NCBI RefSeq assembly: GCF_000373105.1 | Contig: NZ_KB890419.1 | Coordinates: 62,001-126,000, forward strand | Origin: Neolewinella persica DSM 23188 | GTDB taxonomy: Bacteria; Bacteroidota; Bacteroidia; Chitinophagales; Saprospiraceae | Direction of reading: 5' to 3' | DNA length: 64,000 bases | Part shown: in pieces, positions 8,785-17,210 of the stretch | Position numbering within the stretch: the first letter of the stretch is position 1 | How the letters are laid out: each line of letters opens with the position of its first letter | Program-made: the position numbers and the translations under genes | The notes under the pieces: generated by a model | Seen by the model: the letters and a program-made list of their open reading frames with translations, nothing else | Told to the model about the DNA's origin: nothing | Databases searched by the model: none

Positions 8785-10197
8785 ATGAAATACTTACCGC
8801 TATTACTGCTTTGGGCAGTAATGACGGCCTGTCAGTCATCAGTTGCTGATGTGGATGAAATATCCACATCAGCAGCCGGTGGCCCTGGCACCGCCGTCCC
8901 TCTTAATACTGAATTCAGCATCGATGAACTCCAGCGAAGGACCTTCAACTACTTCTGGGAAACCGCCCTGCCGGGCAACTACCAAATCCCGGATCGCTGG
9001 CCAACCAAACGCTTCAGCAGCATTGCCGCTACTGGTTTTGGCCTCACTGCTTATCTGGTAGGCGTAGAGCGTGGCTACGTTAGCCGCGCCGCTGCCGCTG
9101 AACGAACCATGCTGACGCTGGAAAAACTATGGTCCCTGCCCCAGGGGGCAGAAGAGTCCGGGATTGCAGGGTACAAAGGACTTTTTTACCACTTCCTTAC
9201 TAATGATGAAGCACTACGCTACAAAAACGTAGAGCTTTCCACCATCGACAGCGGGCTGCTCATGGCCGGAGTACTCTCCAGCCAGGTCTATTTCGACGGT
9301 AATACTGACCATGAAAAACGTATCCGGGAACTAGCAGATCAACTCTACCGGCGGGTGGAATGGGACTGGGCACTGAACGACGCCGGTCGCATCAGCATGG
9401 GCTGGCACCCGGAGAAAGGGTTCATAAAAGCAGACTGGAACGGATACAATGAAGCGATGGTCCTCCTGGTGTTGGCCATGGGATCTCCTACCCATCCGGT
9501 ACCCGATAATGCCTGGGAGAAGTGGTCTGAGAACTACCAATGGGGAGAATACCAAGGTTATGACCACCTCAACTTTAGTCCACTGTTCGGCCATCAGTAC
9601 AGCCAGATGTACATTGATTTCCGGGGAATTCGTGACGACTACATGCGGAAGCAAGACAGCGATTACTTTGAAAACAGCCGTAAAGCAACCCTGGCTAACC
9701 GTGCCTACTGTATGGAAAACCCCACCGGTTTTGTTGGTTACGGCCCCAATCAGTGGGGACTTACGGCCTGCGACGGCCCCGGAGGACTGGACACCCTTTA
9801 TAATGGTAACCCCGTTAAATTCCGGGCCTACTGGGCACGTGGTGCCTCCGGTCGTGATGTCCGGGATGATGGCACGATTGCCCCTACGGCGGTTGGCGGC
9901 TCAGTCCCCTTTGCACCCGAGGAAACCCTTGCTGCGCTCGACCAAATGTGGACGACCCACTACGACAGCCTGATCGGCCCCTACGGTTTTAAAGATGCCT
10001 TCAACTTGTCTTTCCCCGACCAGGAACGGCCTGACGGCTGGTTTGACGTCGACTATCTGGGCATCGACCAGGGACCGATCGTGATCCAGTTGGAAAATCA
10101 TCGCTCCGGCCTGGTGTGGGAGCTGATGAAGAAAAGCCCGTACATCCGTAAAGGGCTAGAACGCGCCGGCTTCACCGGCGGCTGGTTGGAAAACTAA
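8785..10197 (+). CDS. GH144-family glucanase, lipoprotein form
   Basis: Second member of the glycoamylase/GH144 family, 470 residues. The ATG at 8785 is chosen over a TTG three bases earlier. The N-terminus is a lipoprotein signal (MKYLPLLLLWAVMTAC, Cys16), so it is probably anchored in the outer membrane. Unlike the first copy it has no FnIII module and no sorting domain. Shared motifs are FNYFWETALPGN, GFGLTAYLVGVERGY, GFKDAFNLS and DQGPIVIQLENHRSGLVWEL. It starts 11 bases after the preceding gene and ends about 48 bases before the GH3 start, so it is part of the same operon. One secreted and one lipid-anchored enzyme fits a surface depolymerase plus an oligosaccharide-trimming partner; the division of labour is inferred. 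Confidence 0.85.
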   Translation: MKYLPLLLLWAVMTACQSSVADVDEISTSAAGGPGTAVPLNTEFSIDELQRRTFNYFWETALPGNYQIPDRWPTKRFSSIAATGFGLTAYLVGVERGYVSRAAAAERTMLTLEKLWSLPQGAEESGIAGYKGLFYHFLTNDEALRYKNVELSTIDSGLLMAGVLSSQVYFDGNTDHEKRIRELADQLYRRVEWDWALNDAGRISMGWHPEKGFIKADWNGYNEAMVLLVLAMGSPTHPVPDNAWEKWSENYQWGEYQGYDHLNFSPLFGHQYSQMYIDFRGIRDDYMRKQDSDYFENSRKATLANRAYCMENPTGFVGYGPNQWGLTACDGPGGLDTLYNGNPVKFRAYWARGASGRDVRDDGTIAPTAVGGSVPFAPEETLAALDQMWTTHYDSLIGPYGFKDAFNLSFPDQERPDGWFDVDYLGIDQGPIVIQLENHRSGLVWELMKKSPYIRKGLERAGFTGGWLEN

Positions 10198-10245
10198 TTG
10201 CCGCCCTTCCTGCGATATAACCTGAAGGGCTATAAAAATTATCAC

Positions 10246-12471
10246 ATGCGTATTTGTTACCTCTTTATTTTATTTCTCCTGGTTAGCCCACTTGCTGCCC
10301 AAGTGTCTGTTCCCGACTGGTATAACGCCGGGCATGAGGCCCATATCGACAGCCTGCTCAGCATCATGACGCTGGAGGAAAAGGTGGGGCAAATGACGTT
10401 GTTCACCAGTGATTGGGACGTAACCGGACCCACCATCCGGAAAGGTTACGAAGCCGACATCAAAAGCGCTCGCCTTGGAGCAATTTTCAACGCTCACACT
10501 GCCGACTACACGCGTAAACTGCAGAAAATCGCCGTAGAGGAGACCCGTTTGAAAATACCGCTGCTATTCGGTTACGACGTTGTCCACGGCCACCGGACGA
10601 TCTTTCCAATCCCCCTGGCGGAAGCCGGGAGTTTTAATCCGGATGCCGCCGAAGAATCGGCCCGCATTGCCGCCAGAGAAGCAGCCGCCGCAGGGCTGCA
10701 CTGGACCTTTGCACCAATGGTCGACCTTGTCCGCGATCCAAGATGGGGACGCGTGATGGAAGGTGCCGGAGAGGATGTCTATCTGGGTGAGGTCATGGCT
10801 GCCGCGCGCGTGCGCGGCTTCCAGGGCAAGGACCTGAACGATCCGTTCACGGTGTTGGCCTGTGTCAAACATTTTGCCGCCTATGGTGCTGCTCAGGCCG
10901 GTCGGGATTACCATACCGTCGACATCTCTGAACGTGTTCTTCACGACATTTACCTGCCACCTTTCAAGGCGGCACTGGACGCTGGCGCAGCCACCTTCAT
11001 GACCAGTTTTAACGAGGTCGACGGTGTCCCCGCTACCGCTAATAAGCACCTGCTAACCAAAATCCTCCGCGAAGCCTGGGGGTTTATGGGATTCGTCGTA
11101 ACGGACTACACCAGCATCAACGAACTGGTCCCTCATGGCGTAGCGGAAGACGAAGCTGCCGCCGGCCAGCTCTCGGTCAAGGCCGGCGTAGACATGGATA
11201 TGCAGGGAGCTGTCTATTATAACCACCTGCGTAAACAGGTAGAAGATGGAGCAGTAGCGATGCGCCAGGTAGACGAGGCTGTTCGCCGTATCCTCCGCAT
11301 GAAGTATGCCCTTGGCTTATTCGATGACCCTTACCGCTACAATGACGCAGCGCGCGAACGGGAAAACATCCTCACTGCTGAACACCGGGAAGCCGCGAGG
11401 CGGATTGGGCGGGAAAGTATCATCCTGCTGAAAAACGAAATGCAAACCCTGCCGTTGCGCAAAGACCTGAAGCGAATTGCCGTCATCGGTCAGCTGGCCG
11501 ATAGCCAGGTTGACATGATGGGAGCATGGAAGGCCGACGGGCAGGCTAAAGACGTCATTACTTTACTCACCGGTATTCGGGAGGCTGTAGGCAAATCTAC
11601 CAGGATTGACTACGTTAACGTTCCGGCCATCAAGGGAAGTGACCGGACCGGTTTCGACGACGCGCTCAAGGCTGCCAGGGCTGCCGACGCCGTCATCCTG
11701 ACCCTGGGAGAGACCTGGGAGATGAGTGGCGAGGCGGCCAGCAGGACCGATATCGGCCTGCCGGGGGTGCAGGATTTGCTGGTTGCTGAGTTGACCGCTA
11801 CGGGGAAACCAGTGATCGCCGTGCTATTCAATGGCAGGCCACTGGCCATCCCCGAACTTGCGGAAAAAGCTACCGCTATTCTGGAAGCCTGGTATCCGGG
11901 AACTGAAGCCGGCCACGCGGTGGCCGACCTGTTGTTCGGCGACCATGCACCGTCGGCGAGAGTGCCGATGACCTTCCCCCGGTCCGTCGGCCAGGTACCA
12001 CTTTTTTACGCTGCCAAAAACACCGGCCGGCCCCTCAACCCAAACGATAAGTACACCAGTAAATACCTGGACGAAAGCAACGAGGCGCTGTACCCTTTTG
12101 GTTTCGGACTGACTTACACGACCTTTTCTTACGGAAATCCAACGATCGACAAAAAAAGCATTACTGCCAACGATCGTGTCACGATTAGTATTCCCGTCAC
12201 CAACACCGGTCAACGGGCAGGGACAGAGATCGTCCAGCTCTATGTCCAGGATGTTGTGGGCAGCGTGACCCGCCCGCTGCGCGAATTGAAGGCTTTCGAG
12301 CGGGTCCTGATCGACGCTGGACAAACGCAGGTGGTCACCTTTACACTAACTTCCGACGACCTGGCCTTCCACCGCCAGGACATGACCTACGGTACCGAAG
12401 CGGGCACCTACCGGGTATTTGTGGGCGGAAGCTCTCAGGCGGACCGGGTAGTTGAATTCAGTCTGAAGTAA
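10246..12471 (+). CDS. Glycoside hydrolase family 3 beta-glucosidase
   Basis: Periplasmic beta-glucosidase of 741 residues. ATG at 10246 starts a signal peptide (MRICYLFILFLLVSPLAAQ); the in-frame TTG at 10198 gives an implausible 16-residue extension. The N-terminal TIM barrel carries the KHFAAYG motif and the nucleophile in VVTDYTS (Asp287). The second domain carries MSGEAAS, with the probable acid/base Glu496. A C-terminal FnIII-like domain ends the protein, as in BglX-type enzymes. In characterised beta-1,2-glucan loci of Bacteroidota a GH3 enzyme splits sophoro-oligosaccharides released by GH144, and the same pairing here supports that role. It is followed after 40 bases by susC. Substrate preference is inferred from context; the family is certain. 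Confidence 0.9.
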   Translation: MRICYLFILFLLVSPLAAQVSVPDWYNAGHEAHIDSLLSIMTLEEKVGQMTLFTSDWDVTGPTIRKGYEADIKSARLGAIFNAHTADYTRKLQKIAVEETRLKIPLLFGYDVVHGHRTIFPIPLAEAGSFNPDAAEESARIAAREAAAAGLHWTFAPMVDLVRDPRWGRVMEGAGEDVYLGEVMAAARVRGFQGKDLNDPFTVLACVKHFAAYGAAQAGRDYHTVDISERVLHDIYLPPFKAALDAGAATFMTSFNEVDGVPATANKHLLTKILREAWGFMGFVVTDYTSINELVPHGVAEDEAAAGQLSVKAGVDMDMQGAVYYNHLRKQVEDGAVAMRQVDEAVRRILRMKYALGLFDDPYRYNDAARERENILTAEHREAARRIGRESIILLKNEMQTLPLRKDLKRIAVIGQLADSQVDMMGAWKADGQAKDVITLLTGIREAVGKSTRIDYVNVPAIKGSDRTGFDDALKAARAADAVILTLGETWEMSGEAASRTDIGLPGVQDLLVAELTATGKPVIAVLFNGRPLAIPELAEKATAILEAWYPGTEAGHAVADLLFGDHAPSARVPMTFPRSVGQVPLFYAAKNTGRPLNPNDKYTSKYLDESNEALYPFGFGLTYTTFSYGNPTIDKKSITANDRVTISIPVTNTGQRAGTEIVQLYVQDVVGSVTRPLRELKAFERVLIDAGQTQVVTFTLTSDDLAFHRQDMTYGTEAGTYRVFVGGSSQADRVVEFSLK

Positions 12472-12511
12472 TACTTCCCGCAATCGCCCAATCAAACAAA
12501 ATCAACATATC

Positions 12512-15505
12512 ATGCGACAACGATTTATTACCATCCTTGCTCTTATGCTCCTCCTTTGCACCGGCGTCCGCGCCCAGAAAAGTGTCAGTGGAACGGTGAC
12601 CGCCAACGGGGACCCCCTGATCGGCGTAAGTATCCGGGCGACGGGCACAAGCAGTGGAACGGTGACGGATATTGACGGAAATTATTCCCTCTCCATCCCG
12701 GAAACCACCGACAGTCTTCAATTTTCGTACATCGGATTTAATCCGCAAACCATTGCTATAAACAGCCGGTCCAGGATTGATGTGGAGCTTAGCGAGGCAT
12801 CTGAATTATTGAATGAAGTAGTTGTCATCGGCTACGGTGTTCAAAGAAAAAGCGATCTCACCGGCGCAGTATCGGTGGTGGAAAGCGAGGACCTGGTGGA
12901 TATACCCACCCAGTCGCTGGGGCAGGCCCTGCAGGGCAAAGTTTCCGGCCTGCAGATCATTCCCGGCTCCGGTGCTCCTGGTGCCGATGCCATCTTTCGT
13001 GTCCGTGGTGTAGGGACACTCAATAATGCTGATCCGCTCTTCGTGGTAGACGGTATGATTTTGAACGACATCTCCTTTTTGAACCCACGCGACGTGGCCA
13101 GCGTATCGGTGCTTAAAGACGCATCGGCTACGGCCATCTACGGCGCAAGGGGGGCTAATGGCGTGATTATTGTGACAACTAAGCAGGGCGGGGACGCAGG
13201 TGCAGGCCGCATCACGTTGGGCGCATACACCGGAACGCAGGAGGTGCTTCGCACCATCGATCTGGCCAATGCCACCGAGTATGCTAACCTGATCAACGAA
13301 GCTGATCTGAACGAAGGCCGGGTGCCCCGCTACCCGAATCCGGAGGAATTCGGCGAAGGAACGGACTGGCAAGACGCCATATTCCGCGCGGCGACGATCC
13401 AGAATATTCAGTTGGGTTTCGCTAATGGCAACGAGCAGTCTTCCCTGAATTTGAGTGCCAACTACTTTCGTCAGGAGGGCATTATTTATGGATCGGCATT
13501 TGATCGGTTTACGCTGCGGTTGAATACTTCCCGTAAGGTCAAGGATTGGCTTAAAATCGGTAACAACCTCAGCCTGGTATTGAGCGGTTCAGACAACATA
13601 AACGCAGGAGGGATTCTACTGGATGCTTACCGGACTTCGCCTATTGTCAGCCCACGGGATTCATTGGGGAATTTCAACAATACTTCTGCCGTCAGTAATA
13701 CGGGAAACCCACTTGCTACGATTGAGTTTACGGACAACAAGAGCCAGGAGTACCGCGCCGTAGGTAACCTTTACGCCGAAGCGGGGCTGGGCAAGTTTTT
13801 TACGTTGCGTACCAGTTTCGGCCTCGACTTCAACTATGCCCGTAACCGCAGCTTTACGCCGGTTTTCGAAGTCAGTGCCAACCAACGCAACGAAGAAAGT
13901 ATCCTCAGCGTCTTCAACGGCTACCGCCGTAACTGGCTTTGGGAAAATACCCTTGCCTACAATAATGACTTCGGCAGGCATCACCTCGATGGCGTAGTGG
14001 GGCTTACGTATCAGGATAACTTCGGAGAATTTATAAGTGGAAGCAGGTCGCGCCTGATCGGTGAGGATCCTTCGTTTTTCTACCTGAGTTCGGGAGATAT
14101 TCTGACGGCTACCAACAACAGTGGTGTCAACGGTGGTGACTGGGGATTGGCCTCGTACCTCGGCCGGGTCAACTACGTCTTTGATGATAAATACCTGATT
14201 ACGGTTTCTGGCCGCGTGGATGGTTCCAGCCGCTTTGGTGCGAACAACCGCTATGGATTTTTCCCTTCTGTTGGCCTTGGCTGGAACGTAAGCCAGGAGG
14301 ACTTCTGGAATGCCGACGGTCTCATCAGCCGGCTTAAACTACGGGCCAGTTGGGGACGGACGGGCAATGATCGCATTGGGGATTACAACTACACCGCTCT
14401 GGTGAACAGCGGACTGAACACGGTATTTGGGACGGACGAAATCCTGTTCCCCGGATCAACGCTCACCGCCCTGGCTAACCCGGACTTGCGCTGGGAGGAA
14501 ACGACCCAGTCCGACGTTGGCCTGGAGCTAGGCTTCTTTGCCAATAAGCTGCAACTGGAGGCCGACGTATACCGCAAAGTAACCAGCGGTGTTCTCTTCC
14601 GTGCGCCTATCCCTGATTACCTGGGGGCTGAACCTGCCGTCAGGAACATCGCTGAGGTACTTAACCGGGGAGTTGATCTTCGCCTCACCTGGCGGGAGAC
14701 GCGGGGAAAACTAACTTATTCGCTGGGCGCGAACTTCAGTACGGTTCATAATGAAGTGCTGAAACTGGATGGTGACCGTAATGATTTCTTTGCTGGCGGA
14801 CTTGGTATCGGCGGTCAACTGGGGACGAATTCGCGGGCGGGTAACCCCGCCGGAGCCTTCTTCGGCTATGAGCTGGATGGCGTTTTCCAGACGGAAGAAG
14901 AACTCAATCAGTTTCCAACACTTGGCACCCAGCGGGTGGGCGATCTGCGATTCCGTGACCAAAACGGCGACGGTATGATCACCCCCGACGGAGACCGGGT
15001 GGTGCTCGGTTCGGCTATCCCCGACGCTATTCTGGGGGTCAACGGTAGCGTTGCTTACGCGGGCTTCGACCTGAGTTTTGACCTAACGGGACAATTCGGC
15101 AATGAGGTCATTAATGCCAAAAAAATGTCGCGCTTCGGTGCTTATAACTACGAAACCAGTTTCCTGGACCGCTTCAGCCCCGACAACGCCAGTGACACTG
15201 AACCCCGGGTTACCCTGGCCGGACAGAACATCGAAACCCTCTCCAGCCGTTTTGTAGAAGATGGTTCCTACCTTAGGTTGCGGAACCTAACCTTTGGCTA
15301 TCGATTACCAAATACGTTAACAGATCGACTTAAAATGCAAAATTTCCGGGTCTACGTAAGTGGTACTAACTTATGGACAAACCAGGATTACTCCGGTTAT
15401 AACCCGGAAATTTTCAATGGTTCGGTATTTGATAATGGGATTGACCGGGGGACCATTTACCCCATCTCCAGAACGGTAACCTTTGGCCTGGACGTCACTT
15501 TTTAA
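12512..15505 (+). CDS. SusC/RagA-family TonB-linked outer-membrane transporter
   Basis: A 997-residue TonB-dependent barrel importing glycan oligomers. After the signal peptide (MRQRFITILALML...RAQ) come a carboxypeptidase-regulatory-like beta-sandwich (SVSGTVTANGDPLIGVSI, about 24-105), the plug domain with NEVVVIGYGVQRK and VLKDASATAIYGARGANGVI, and a long barrel ending in a typical aromatic strand (TFGLDVTF). There is no STN domain, so no direct anti-sigma signalling is expected; no ECF sigma or hybrid sensor gene is nearby. SusD follows after about 90 bases. Two relatives of the 18-bp repeat lie in this gene: at the signal-peptide end (12557-12574) and just after the plug (13187-13204), where it codes GGDAGA. 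Sugar specificity is inferred from the neighbouring GH144 and GH3 genes. Confidence 0.93.
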   Translation: MRQRFITILALMLLLCTGVRAQKSVSGTVTANGDPLIGVSIRATGTSSGTVTDIDGNYSLSIPETTDSLQFSYIGFNPQTIAINSRSRIDVELSEASELLNEVVVIGYGVQRKSDLTGAVSVVESEDLVDIPTQSLGQALQGKVSGLQIIPGSGAPGADAIFRVRGVGTLNNADPLFVVDGMILNDISFLNPRDVASVSVLKDASATAIYGARGANGVIIVTTKQGGDAGAGRITLGAYTGTQEVLRTIDLANATEYANLINEADLNEGRVPRYPNPEEFGEGTDWQDAIFRAATIQNIQLGFANGNEQSSLNLSANYFRQEGIIYGSAFDRFTLRLNTSRKVKDWLKIGNNLSLVLSGSDNINAGGILLDAYRTSPIVSPRDSLGNFNNTSAVSNTGNPLATIEFTDNKSQEYRAVGNLYAEAGLGKFFTLRTSFGLDFNYARNRSFTPVFEVSANQRNEESILSVFNGYRRNWLWENTLAYNNDFGRHHLDGVVGLTYQDNFGEFISGSRSRLIGEDPSFFYLSSGDILTATNNSGVNGGDWGLASYLGRVNYVFDDKYLITVSGRVDGSSRFGANNRYGFFPSVGLGWNVSQEDFWNADGLISRLKLRASWGRTGNDRIGDYNYTALVNSGLNTVFGTDEILFPGSTLTALANPDLRWEETTQSDVGLELGFFANKLQLEADVYRKVTSGVLFRAPIPDYLGAEPAVRNIAEVLNRGVDLRLTWRETRGKLTYSLGANFSTVHNEVLKLDGDRNDFFAGGLGIGGQLGTNSRAGNPAGAFFGYELDGVFQTEEELNQFPTLGTQRVGDLRFRDQNGDGMITPDGDRVVLGSAIPDAILGVNGSVAYAGFDLSFDLTGQFGNEVINAKKMSRFGAYNYETSFLDRFSPDNASDTEPRVTLAGQNIETLSSRFVEDGSYLRLRNLTFGYRLPNTLTDRLKMQNFRVYVSGTNLWTNQDYSGYNPEIFNGSVFDNGIDRGTIYPISRTVTFGLDVTF

Positions 15506-15596
15506 ACCCATTTCTACTTAGCGTAAGGTTCCGGAAACACAGCATGTTTCAAAATTAGTGAACCCTGAGATCGGTTTCACCATTAAATTAAGCATC

Positions 15597-17060
15597 ATGA
15601 AATTATCAAAAATAAGCGCCCTTTGCGGGCTACTCTTACTGTCTTTTTCCTGTAATGAAGTACTGGAGCGAACGCCACAAGGTGTTTACACGCTCGACAA
15701 TTTCTTTCAGACGGAGGAACAGGCGGTTCAGTCGGTCAATGCCGTCTATAATCAACTTCGCACGTGGCAAGTCCACGTTTTTAGCTTTATCGGGATGACG
15801 GATATTGTCAGCGATGATTCCGAAAAAGGAAGTTTCCCGTCCGACGGATTTTTTCTTCAGGAGGTAGAAGATTTTGAGCACACGCCTTCTAACGTTGCGC
15901 CAGCCTCGGTTTGGGAAGGCTACTATGTGGGCATTTTCCGGGCTAACCTGGCCATTAACCGTATTCCTGATGTGCCGGAAATGGATGAAGTGCTACGGAC
16001 CCGGTTGATTGCTGAAGCACAGTTTCTGCGCGGCTATTTCTACTTCAATCTTGTGCGTTGGTTTGGCGATGTCCCGTTGATTCTGGAACCATTTCCCGAA
16101 GAGTTTGCCATTCCACGTGCTTCTCAGGAGGATGTTTATGCACAGATTATTGCTGACCTGGAGGCCGCTGCGGCCGTACTTCCGCAAAAGTCGGCCTACG
16201 CCTCCGTTGACCTGGGTCGGGTAACGAAGGGAGCAGCTGAAGGCCTGTTGGCTAAGGTGCATCTAACCCGTGGTGAATACCAGCAAGCTGCTGATTTCGC
16301 ACTTGGCGTTATCAACTCCGGCCAGTATTCCTTAGCCCCCAGTTTTACCTCGATTTTCAGCCGGCCGGGCGAGAACGGGCCCGGCAGCATTTTTGAAGTG
16401 CAGGCCGCTGCATTGGAAACGGGCGGTGGCGGTAGCCAGTATAACGAAGTGCAGGGCGTGCGGGGAACGCCTAACCTCGGCTGGGGTTTTAACCGGCCAA
16501 GTGATGACCTGATTGCCGCTTTCGAGCCGGGAGACCCACGTCGGGAGGCAAGTATCCTTTACGTAGGAGAGGTATTGCCGGACGGCTCCGCTATCGTCCA
16601 GGATAACCCCAACATCGTCGGAGAGCGCTTTAACCAAAAAGCTTTTGTGGTGGATCATCCCGGAGGCAACGGTAACGGACCGGGTAATATTCGGATTTTT
16701 CGTTACGCCGACCTTCTGTTGATTGCTGCGGAGGCGCTTAATGAGTTGGACCGGGCCGGTGAAGCACTACCACTTCTGGAGCGGGTGCGGGCACGGGCTC
16801 GTAGCGGTAACAGCCGTATTCTACCCGTAGTAACAACGACTAACAGGGCCGAGCTGCGTACTGCTATATTACGGGAACGCCGGGTGGAGCTTGCGCTGGA
16901 GCAACACCGCTGGTTTGACTTAGTCCGTACTGGCCGCGCTGCAGCAGCAATGCAGGCACTGGGCAAAGCCTTTGTGGAAGGAAAGCATGAGCTGTTTCCC
17001 GTTCCTCAGGGGGAGATCGATCTTAGTGAAGGTGCTTTGACGCAGAATTCTGGATATTGA
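15597..17060 (+). CDS. SusD/RagB-family glycan-binding lipoprotein
   Basis: Surface lipoprotein partner of the preceding SusC, 487 residues. ATG at 15597 (MKLSKISALCGLLLLSFSC, lipid-modified Cys19) is chosen over an upstream in-frame GTG at 15558. Typical motifs are DNFFQTEEQAVQSVNAVYNQ near the start, AEAQFLRGYFYFNLVRWFGDVPL and the TPR-like core, RYADLLLIAAEALNE, and the C-terminal RERRVELALEQHRWFDLVRTG block. The protein caps the SusC barrel and delivers glycan to it. It is the last gene of the + strand locus; a long hairpin fills the whole gap to sprA, which converges from the other strand. Confidence 0.93.
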   Translation: MKLSKISALCGLLLLSFSCNEVLERTPQGVYTLDNFFQTEEQAVQSVNAVYNQLRTWQVHVFSFIGMTDIVSDDSEKGSFPSDGFFLQEVEDFEHTPSNVAPASVWEGYYVGIFRANLAINRIPDVPEMDEVLRTRLIAEAQFLRGYFYFNLVRWFGDVPLILEPFPEEFAIPRASQEDVYAQIIADLEAAAAVLPQKSAYASVDLGRVTKGAAEGLLAKVHLTRGEYQQAADFALGVINSGQYSLAPSFTSIFSRPGENGPGSIFEVQAAALETGGGGSQYNEVQGVRGTPNLGWGFNRPSDDLIAAFEPGDPRREASILYVGEVLPDGSAIVQDNPNIVGERFNQKAFVVDHPGGNGNGPGNIRIFRYADLLLIAAEALNELDRAGEALPLLERVRARARSGNSRILPVVTTTNRAELRTAILRERRVELALEQHRWFDLVRTGRAAAAMQALGKAFVEGKHELFPVPQGEIDLSEGALTQNSGY

Positions 17061-17062
17061 GT

Positions 17063-17209
17063 GAATGGGAGAATGAGTGAAGGGTAGAATGCGTGAATAG
17101 CTGCCGCAAGTACCGTTCGCAAAGCTTCGCTTGCTCACCCTGGCGAACAAGCGAAGCGACGTGAGTGGTAACAGCGGCAGCTATTCTCCCATTCGTCATT
17201 CTCCCATTC
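17063..17209. repeat. Long palindromic intergenic element, GAATGGGAGAAT family (copy 1)
   Basis: A giant hairpin fills the gap between susD and sprA. There is a perfect 14-bp outer stem (17063-17076 with 17196-17209), a perfect 12-bp stem (17095-17106 with 17175-17186) and a perfect 10-bp inner stem (17124-17133 with 17148-17157). The core is shared, in inverted orientation, with the element at 27606-27757: the 16-mer CGCAAGTACCGTTCGC (17105-17120) recurs there exactly. It may act as a bidirectional terminator, but the shared core suggests a dispersed element. Confidence 0.8.
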
Positions 17210-17210
17210 T

